64,000 bases of DNA from Bathynomus jamesi (lineage: Eukaryota > Arthropoda > Malacostraca > Isopoda > Cirolanidae). The position numbers were made by a program, and so were the translations under genes. The stretch is from NCBI GenBank assembly GCA_023014485.1, contig JAJOZX010002356.1, positions 1-64,000 of the forward strand. The letters are read 5' to 3'. The notes beneath the pieces are model-generated. The model was not told the DNA's origin. It worked only from the letters and a program-made list of their open reading frames with translations, and did no database searches. This document shows positions 57,107 to 64,000 of the stretch, one piece after another (the first letter of the stretch is position 1; every line of letters starts with the position of its first letter).

Positions 57107-57867
57107 CAGGGTGGGCCGTAAGTTTCCATACATAGGAAAAATTAAACGTTTGTTTTTATGTTTCAGATACCCTAAGAATATGCGTTTGACGTAAGATCTT
57201 GTTTACTGATGAAGCAAATTTTTACGTCAATGGAGAGGTTAATCGGCAAAACATACGTTATTGGAGTAATGCTAACTCTAACTGGCTGAGTCCGACGAAG
57301 ATGCAAGGTGCCGGTAAAGTGATGGTGTGGGCCGGGATATGGGGTGACAGAATTATTGGACCAATTTTTGTCAGTGGAAATCTTAATGCCGAAAGGTATC
57401 TTAACATGTTGCAAGAAGAGATTTTCCCATCCCTGCTAAACGAGGAAGGTAACTTCCCAGTTTACTTCCAGCAAGATGGAGCTCCACCTCATTATGGTCT
57501 TCACGTGCGTCGGTATTTGGATCAGCAGCAGTTTCCGGATGCTTGGATTGGTCGGCGTGGTCCTGTGGAGTGGCCTCCCAGATCCCCAGATCTCACCCCC
57601 CTTGATTTCTATCTTTGGGGGCACTTGAAGGCCATGGTGTATCAGGAAAAGATACGAGACATAAATCATCTAAAGGAACGTATCACCAACGCCATTACAA
57701 GCATAACGTCAACTGTGCTAATGCGTGTTCATCAACAGTGGGGAACACGTATTGAAATGTGTTTTCAAAACAATGGCAACCATGTAGAGCATATTATATA
57801 AATAAAAATGGTTGTCCATAAAAAAATGTTTATTTTTCCTATGTATGGAAACTTACGGCCCACCCTG
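57107..57867 (+). mobile_element. Internally deleted mariner-superfamily element
   Basis: 761 bp. Ends CAGGGTGGGCCGTAAGTTTC and its inverse extend about 35 bp, and TA flanks both sides. The transposase N-terminus has been deleted. Confidence 0.92.
57199..57801 (+). pseudogene. Mariner-superfamily transposase catalytic domain only
   Basis: 200 codons without a stop. First Asp in FTDEANFYVNG, second in YFQQDGAPPHY, third in SPDLTPLDFYLWG. Counting residues, 42 lie between the second and third, close to DD41D. The DNA-binding domain is missing: the reading begins right after an internal deletion near 57190, so this is a catalytic core without a natural start codon and presumably inactive. Confidence 0.85.
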
Positions 57868-57992
57868 TAGATAAAGAGACAATAGACAATAGATAGATAA
57901 AGAGATAAATGGGTGGATAAATGAATAAAAAATGTCATATACAGTATAAATCAGTAAAATGAGATATACCTCGGTTAACCTTGGTTTTACCT
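57868..57992. other. GATA-type simple sequence
   Basis: Short GATA/AAATG repeats without a gene. Confidence 0.5.
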
Positions 57993-58182
57993 TCGCCCGA
58001 ATTGTCCATTCTGACGAACGTCAAGTTTGTCATTCTCCCTTAGACCTACAGTTTAACGTGGAATCCGAACCACGCCCCACCATTGGCGGTCAGAAATTAT
58101 AAAGTCCTCATCCGGACTCAATCCCATGACCTCCGGATCATCAGTACACTGTTTCAACCACGAGGTCACCCAGGTTACCCAT
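57993..58182 (-). repeat. tRNA-derived SINE
   Basis: On the reverse strand the head has an A-box-like GTGGTTGAAACAG (58149-58161) and a B-box-like GGGATTGAGTCCGG (58112-58125) at about tRNA spacing. The body ends with GTGGTTCGGATTCCACGTTA, which resembles the CR1-like 3' end in this window. That suggests mobilisation by the CR1 machinery. Confidence 0.65.
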
Positions 58183-59784
58183 TTAGCTACCAACCAATTT
58201 TTTTTTGTATGTATGAAAGGTGGAACAGCTGGGTTGATAATAAAAAATAATTCATCCGTGTGTTAATAAAATGTTTACTTAAAAACATTAATATTGGAAT
58301 TAAATATAAATTTAACAAAATATTAAAATAAGATAAATTAACAAAGTGAAATTAAGTATGAATAAAGTTAATTACTTAAACAATCACTAATTACATATTA
58401 AAGTCAATAAAATGAAAGAATAAATAAAACTTGAATAAATCATGAATACGAATCATTTACATAATATTAAAACAAAATATTACATTTATAACAGAAAATA
58501 TATGATAAAACAGACAGACAGAACGAGAGAGGCACACACACACACACACACACACACACACCACACACACAGATACAGAGCGACAGAAACACAGACAGAG
58601 ACAGAGAGAAATGAAATGACAAACGTTTGAACGATTACTTGCCACTTTATTATTTCTATTCCCAATTTTGGTCCTCAAATGGAAATGGCGAAATGTCAAA
58701 AATCTATATTTTGACAAAGGCGTGTCTTAATTGAGGCAATAATGTTTACCTCGCTGAAACGGCGCCAAATGGGAATGGCTAATATTTCCTCATCTAACTT
58801 ACTTTAATCAATCACAACCTAACCTAACATTAGCCTAATAAATCACAACCTAACTTATCGTAATCTAACCAGTCTTAAACTTACCCAGACCAAAGTAGAA
58901 AAGGACGTGGATGGGAATGAAAATAACATGAAATGGGAATGGAATTTATTGGGAATTGCCCAGAATTCGAATTGCCTAGAATGTGAATTGCATTTGCGGA
59001 TACGAATGGGAATGAGAATGGCCTAGAATTGGGTGAGACCTGTTTGAAGTCCCCTTCTTTCCTCATCAAACATTTCGAGAGTCTTAACTTTTGATTTTCA
59101 GTTGATGTCCTTCTTCTAATTCACTCTGTATCCCTATCAGATCACTTCCTCCAATTTACATTATGAAAGCCAATTATCAGTTTTAAATACTGTAATTAGT
59201 TAGTAAATAAAGTAAATGTACGGTTTTTAAGTGAAGAGACATCTGGTTCAGATTATACAGTGGTTCCTCAAACATTTTATTTCTCACTTGTGGATTCCTT
59301 TTAGTTGCCCTAATCCGAACCCTTTCTAAATTATCAATATCTTTTCTAAAATATAGGCTGTCTAACTTAGAGATTGAACAAAGGGTAGGCCTACTGTATA
59401 TGAAGAGGTCTGGTTTAAGGTCGGGGTCAGGGTCACAGGCGAGTTATTAATCTTGAAAGACTTTGCTAGCCAAGGCCTTGACAAATTTCTGAGCAAATTT
59501 CTTTGTATGGTATTGGTATCATAGCTTCAATAATGACTTTGTATTTGTTTTATATCTACAATAATAATAATTTAGATAAATATATATTCTATAATTAATA
59601 ATTCTTATTAAGGATTTATATAATATTAAATAATAACTTATTTTTAATTAAAAGCTCACTAAATCCTAAAGCTTAAGGACATAATTAAATTAAATAAATA
59701 GTCCAATTTCACAGTTATATATTTTATGTTAAAATCATTTTAACAACCAAAAATGTAAAATCGGAAGAATTGTATTTATTTTAT
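58183..59784. other. Gene-free stretch with a CA microsatellite
   Basis: A (CA)n run at 58534-58571, then AT-rich DNA with scattered AACCTAACCTAA words (58815-58860). No gene recognised. Confidence 0.55.
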
Positions 59785-60355
59785 CAATAAAATGGGTGCA
59801 CACACATTTCTACATTACTGTACAGTCTTTACAGCCACACCTACACTTTTCCTCCTAATTATATATATTGTAATGTATATGGTGGTAAATTTTGACTTGG
59901 TCCGCAATCGATATGGATCGTGACTTATTTTTGGTTGGTAAGGTACTAGTATTGATGGATACCGTAATGAAATTGACTGGATCCTTTGGATCTGATATAT
60001 TTGCATGTCGGTTATAAATAGATATAGAGTGTAACATATTTGTGGATAGTAGTCTATTATGACTTGATCCTCTGGATCCAGAGATTCTATATTTAGTTTT
60101 AAATCGATAATTAATTAGTTTTAAATTGATAATTATTTAGTTTGGTAAAAATTGGTCGTTGCCAATGTACAGGCAGTTTTTACATAAATTTCTTATGTTC
60201 TTGTGGTTCGGAACCCACGTAAAATTGTAGGTCCCCTCCGCCACCACGGAGGACATACACAATACACAATTACGAACACAGTTAGGTAGATCAGCCATGA
60301 GTGGATCCTAGGGTCTTTGTTGGTCTGAAACATTATAACTTTATAACATTATAAC
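59785..60355 (+). repeat. CR1-like copy 3, 3' UTR only
   Basis: Matches 6640-7170 nearly throughout, beginning at AAAATGGGTGCACACACA and ending in the ACATTATA tail. Compared with copy 1 it has a short extra segment near 59930-59950. Extreme 5' truncation. Confidence 0.88.
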
Positions 60356-60505
60356 AATTCAAAATTAATAAATGCATGAAAGACACTTTGAAGACTTAAT
60401 CCGATATGGAATAAATGTATAAATGCACAAATATAAAAATTGTTTTATCATCTTTTCGAGATAGCATATAAATATGAACACTAAATGGATCTTGTGGGTT
60501 ATAAC

Positions 60506-62406
60506 TAGGGCAGTCAAAAGTTGACCGAAAAAATTAAGAAAGTTGACCTTACGAATTGAAAAAATTGACTTATAAAGTTGCCTTTACTTTCAATAATAAA
60601 AACGATACTTTAATTACTTATTCTTGCTCTTCTACATCAGTTGACCGATTGTGGTAAATTATGAAGTATTTGCCGACATTTTCTGGCAAAAAATTGCGAT
60701 CCTTACTTAATAATTTATTAAACATGGAGAAAGATCTCTCTACAGCGGCAGTTGTTGGTTGACATTGCAAAAGCTGACCATAAACTGTTGGTGAGATTTC
60801 AGGTCTACTGAGGTTAATTATTTCACAAATACCATTTGTCTTGAGTCTTGTTTCAATGTATTGTTTGACTGAACACATATCTTCGCCAAGGTTGATAGAA
60901 GAAATGGTTTCATATGCCTCTCTAATCGTGCAATCAGATGCTTCCATCCTAGTCACTAAGCTAGCAATCAAACTATAATTCATTTTGATTGACATTAGTT
61001 GCTTTGGCAGTTTTTCATTAGCAACACTCTCTTTAGCCTTCTGAACAATGATTCCTTCATCTTCAAAATTTTCCACAATTGTCTTCACATTTGGAAAATT
61101 GTCTGCATAATAAAAAGCAGCGTTCAGCCAGCTTGCCCAACGTGTTACAATCGGTTCTGGAGGAGTTCCTATTTCAGCAAACAATTCCTTCCTTCTTTTG
61201 TTTTTAAGAGTAGAAGCCTTGACACATGCAATTAAGGTGTCAACATCACTATAAAATGCTCTTATTTGCATCGCACAATTATGTAACAGATGCGCAAGAC
61301 ACGTTACATGGAAAAGTCTTGGAAAAAGTTGCTTGAGTGTCGCTCCAGCTGACACCATGTAACGAGCTGCATCAGACAGAAGTAAACAGAAATTTTCTCT
61401 TGGTATCTCGAATTCTTTTACAGTATCGTCAATCTTGTGTATGACAGTTCGTGCATTAACATTTCCAAGAAGAACATCGCACCTGATTAAATATGTTTTC
61501 TTGGGAACATCAATAGATCCAGCAAGTATGTTCAAATATTTTGAGCCCCTTACTTCACTTTCATCAACAATTAGGAAAACTAATTTACCCTCTAGCAAAT
61601 GTTTTATTCTACTTAACTCGCTTTCTGCCTGTTTCATTGCTATTGATCTGCAAGTTGACACGCAAGGCACTGCTACACCTAATTCAGAGAACAATTGTTT
61701 CACATGAGGGTTGCTCAACTTATGAAGAGGTATGTTGGCTGACAGAAATGTAGTCACAAGTTTTTCCGAAAAATCTGAAGACTTGTACTTTAAAACGGTT
61801 TGCGTCTTTTCATTTCCCACATTTTGGTCTATACCACGCTGGTGCTTTTGGGTAGAGCGATGTTTATCCACAAAATACGATTTGTCATGCTTGACCACAA
61901 CACAACAAATCTGACAGTATAGCTAATTTTTTCCTGAACAAATGAATTCATTAGGATATTTTGCAATTATAGCGCGCACTTTAGCAATAGAACTAACTGC
62001 AACTTTTGACATTTTAAATATCTGAAATCAAAAGAAATCGAAATCAGTGAAATCACAAATCAGAAAAAATCACAAATCAAAAATGGTAACCAGTAACCAC
62101 AATACATACAACACAACCACATCCAAAACCAGAACGGACATAACTGAATAAGACAAATACGAGCAGCGAAGTTGCCAGTTAACCAAAAAGATGCCAATTT
62201 TTAGTTATTTTAATTATTTATTCCAAAAAATTGACTTTATTTACCTCATTGCTATTTTTTGACCTAACAGGTAAAAGTTGACTTTTGGTTGACCTATTAA
62301 CTTTGGTAATATACCCCCTACAGGTGTTTTTATTGCATTTTCAGTCGTTTCAGCGAAAAGTGCCCCATAGGAAACAATTTGACTTTATTGACTTTTGACC
62401 GCCCTA
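60506..62406 (-). mobile_element. Nearly intact hAT transposon
   Basis: 1901 bp. Ends TAGGGCAGTCAAAAGT and the near-perfect inverse, flanked by a perfect 8-bp duplication GTTATAAC (60498-60505, 62407-62414). It holds one transposase gene with a single premature stop. Confidence 0.95.
60618..62012 (-). pseudogene. hAT transposase with one nonsense codon
   Basis: The likely start is ATG at 62010-62012. A BED-like zinc-binding stretch (LYCQICC...H....KH) is interrupted by TAG at 61923-61925; after it, 426 codons are open to the stop at 60618. Catalytic blocks: Asp in VFLIVDESEVRG, Asp in FCLLLSDAARYM, the CLAHLLHNC cysteine-histidine block, the TRWASWLNAA insertion-domain motif, and the C-terminal dimerisation end with AAVERSFSMFNKLLSKDR carrying the last Glu. 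Everything except the one stop looks functional, so inactivation is recent, or read-through or a downstream start may still give protein. Confidence 0.9.
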
Positions 62407-62414
62407 GTTATAAC

Positions 62415-62740
62415 CTATCATTTACTTCATTTTTTCATATAATACAACAACCCACAAGACCCTGTTTTTCTTATGTAGAATTTAAATATGAATCTATTTT
62501 CTTCTTTGATATTTCTTGTGCAAATTGATATTAACGGAGATAAGCAATTTTGGGATCGATTAAAATCGATTGAAATACATTTATTATAACTACATTATAA
62601 TTTATAATTTAAAAAAAATGTGCCAGTGGTTCTTGACTTTTGCGCCACCCTGTAGTATGGTAGTAATTATTCGTTTTACCCCTGCGGGTCGATTTTGATA
62701 TGAGAATAGGTCTTTCTGGTGTATTTTGGTATGTTTTTTC
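62415..62740. other. AT-rich stretch, no gene seen
   Basis: Ends with the octamer GTTTTTTC that starts the next element's duplication. Confidence 0.5.
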
Positions 62741-63754
62741 CAGGGTTTCGGAGCCGGAGTCGGAGCCGGAGCCGGAGCCGGAGTCGGTGGAGCCAGTGAA
62801 TTTTGCTTACCTGGAGCCGGAGCCGGAGCCGGAGCCAGAAACCTTGAAAATACGGCTCCATGGTCTGGCTCCGGGCGATATATTGCTACCTAAATTGTTA
62901 TTTGTTAAATATAGGTTTAGTTGCAAATTATAATTCTTGTAATATATTACGAAAAATGGTACCATAGGATTCTTGGATTTTATGGAGGTGTGGGAGTTGC
63001 AGGAATAATCTGCAAATTTCCATTTTTTAACCATTAAATATTTGGGAAGATTTGTCTTAACAACACTTAATTATATAGGTAAAAAATTTTTATGGCGGTG
63101 GAGACCTTAGTTAGGTAATTTGAACTTTTGACTTTTAGTTGAATTGCTTTTGTTAATTAAATTACAAAACTTTTTAACTAAAAGAAAATCTCTTTTTAAG
63201 TAAATAATATAACCTATTAAAAATTTAAAAACTGAATTTTTTGAAATATTCAGCTCTTTTTCAAGCCAAGTTGGCTTTCATGAAGCTTTCAAGTTTCAAC
63301 ACTTAAAAAAGATGCATATATTATCTCAGAAAGTTTGATTGTTACTATTTTCCATACGATAATTCTTAAGTTTGAACTTTGAACTAATTAGGAGGCAAGT
63401 TTCTCTAATTTATATAAGCTACCATTGTTAATAAATATTTAATATCATTTAGTTTTCATCATTTTCCTTTAGTTATTTAAATAACTTCATTCTATCATTA
63501 TATTTGCCTAATTTAAAATCATAAGAAATTTAAATTTTGAGTATTAAAGTGATTTAATAATAAAATATTTTTGTGCAATATTTTAAATTGGACAATTAGT
63601 TATATAAATCTAGATATTTATTTTATAATTAACAGAATTTACTATAAAAGAGCCGGAGCCAGAGCCGGAGCCAGAGCCGGAGCCAGACTGTAAAAAATTT
63701 CTGCTCCGGAGCCTTAGTCGGAGCCAGAAGTTTTTTACCTGCTCCGAAACCCTG
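62741..63754. mobile_element. Non-autonomous hAT element with GGAGCC hexamer arrays
   Basis: 1014 bp. Ends CAGGGTTTCGGAGC and GCTCCGAAACCCTG, with a perfect 8-bp duplication GTTTTTTC (62733-62740, 63755-63762). GGAGCC-type six-base arrays lie at 62750-62845 and 63650-63735. The middle is AT-rich and non-coding. Confidence 0.93.
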
Positions 63755-63798
63755 GTTTTTTCAAATCTGACCTTCATTTCTTGTGCAAATGAATTATT

Positions 63799-63960
63799 GA
63801 ATGCCCGGTTAGGTCAACTGTACGCTCTTGATAATTGGTTAGGTTGTCGTGATATTTTCGTTAGTTGGGTTAAGTCGTGATATTTTCATTAACACTAACG
63901 AAAATATCACGACAACCTAACCAATCATCAAAGGCATACAGTTGACCTAACCGGGCATTC
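63799..63960. repeat. Palindromic foldback with internal direct repeats
   Basis: Arms begin GAATGCCCGGTTAGGTCAAC and end with the inverse at 63960. The core words (ACGAAAATATCACGAC, AACCTAACCAATC) are those of the foldback at 53734-54303. A further partial unit runs to the window edge. Confidence 0.8.
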
Positions 63961-64000
63961 AATTAACCTAACCGGGTGATATTTTCGTTAGTTGGGTTAA

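Noticed and set aside
58000..58182. A genuine tRNA gene
   Set aside because: Only A- and B-box-like elements are present; the cloverleaf stems do not pair and a LINE-like tail follows, so a SINE fits better.
62676..62933. Pro-Glu and Leu-Arg repeat proteins
   Set aside because: They translate the GGAGCC hexamer array in both directions.
53800..64000. Telomeric or interstitial telomere repeat array
   Set aside because: AACCTAACC words are short, interrupted and part of palindromic elements, not a tandem TTAGG array.

Overview
The window is AT-rich animal nuclear DNA, most likely from an arthropod. It carries one spliced tachylectin-5-type fibrinogen-related lectin gene. The rest is dense, nested transposable-element sequence of arthropod type: BEL/Pao, CR1-like, RTE-like and jockey-like retroelements, mariners with DD41D spacing, several hAT elements, and Polintons/Mavericks. 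The species cannot be resolved from the sequence alone. No prokaryotic operons, CRISPR arrays, rRNA genes or convincing tRNA genes are visible.

Layout. 1-1255: reverse-strand BEL/Pao gag-protease fragment. 1765-7661: fibrinogen-related lectin gene on the forward strand, seven phase-compatible exons; its last intron holds a TIR transposon that itself carries a CR1-like insertion. 8285-12250: a hAT MITE, then a second CR1-like copy split by a 2.7-kb DNA transposon with a two-exon transposase. 13.1-18.9 kb: a short dispersed repeat, a decayed ZMYM1-like hAT transposase, an intact DD41D mariner, and a decayed DD34D mariner cut off by a Polinton terminal fragment. 19-23.1 kb: simple repeats, two hairpins set in TA microsatellites, and a decayed jockey-like RT.

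23177-37542: Polinton A, with both terminal inverted repeats, protease, double-jelly-roll capsid, small basic capsid-type protein, integrase, family B polymerase and several conserved proteins of unknown function, mostly broken. An RTE-like element and a 591-bp palindrome are inserted in it. 38427 to about 47710: Polinton B, inverted relative to A (tail to tail, 884 bp apart), truncated, its polymerase split by a 2.9-kb DNA transposon (42849-45783) that I could not assign to a superfamily. 48.7-64 kb: two hAT-type elements whose ends are arrays of six-base units, several foldback elements, one or two orphan exon candidates, an RTE fragment, an internally deleted mariner, a tRNA-derived SINE, a CR1-like 3' end, and an almost intact hAT transposon (60506-62406).

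The genes do not form a pathway. The lectin is the only host gene supported over several exons. The most useful signal is the insertion chronology and the set of precise element boundaries, many with perfect target-site duplications. The best candidate for something undescribed is the 42849-45783 transposon, followed by the hexamer-array hAT elements and the palindromic element that shares terminal sequence with it.
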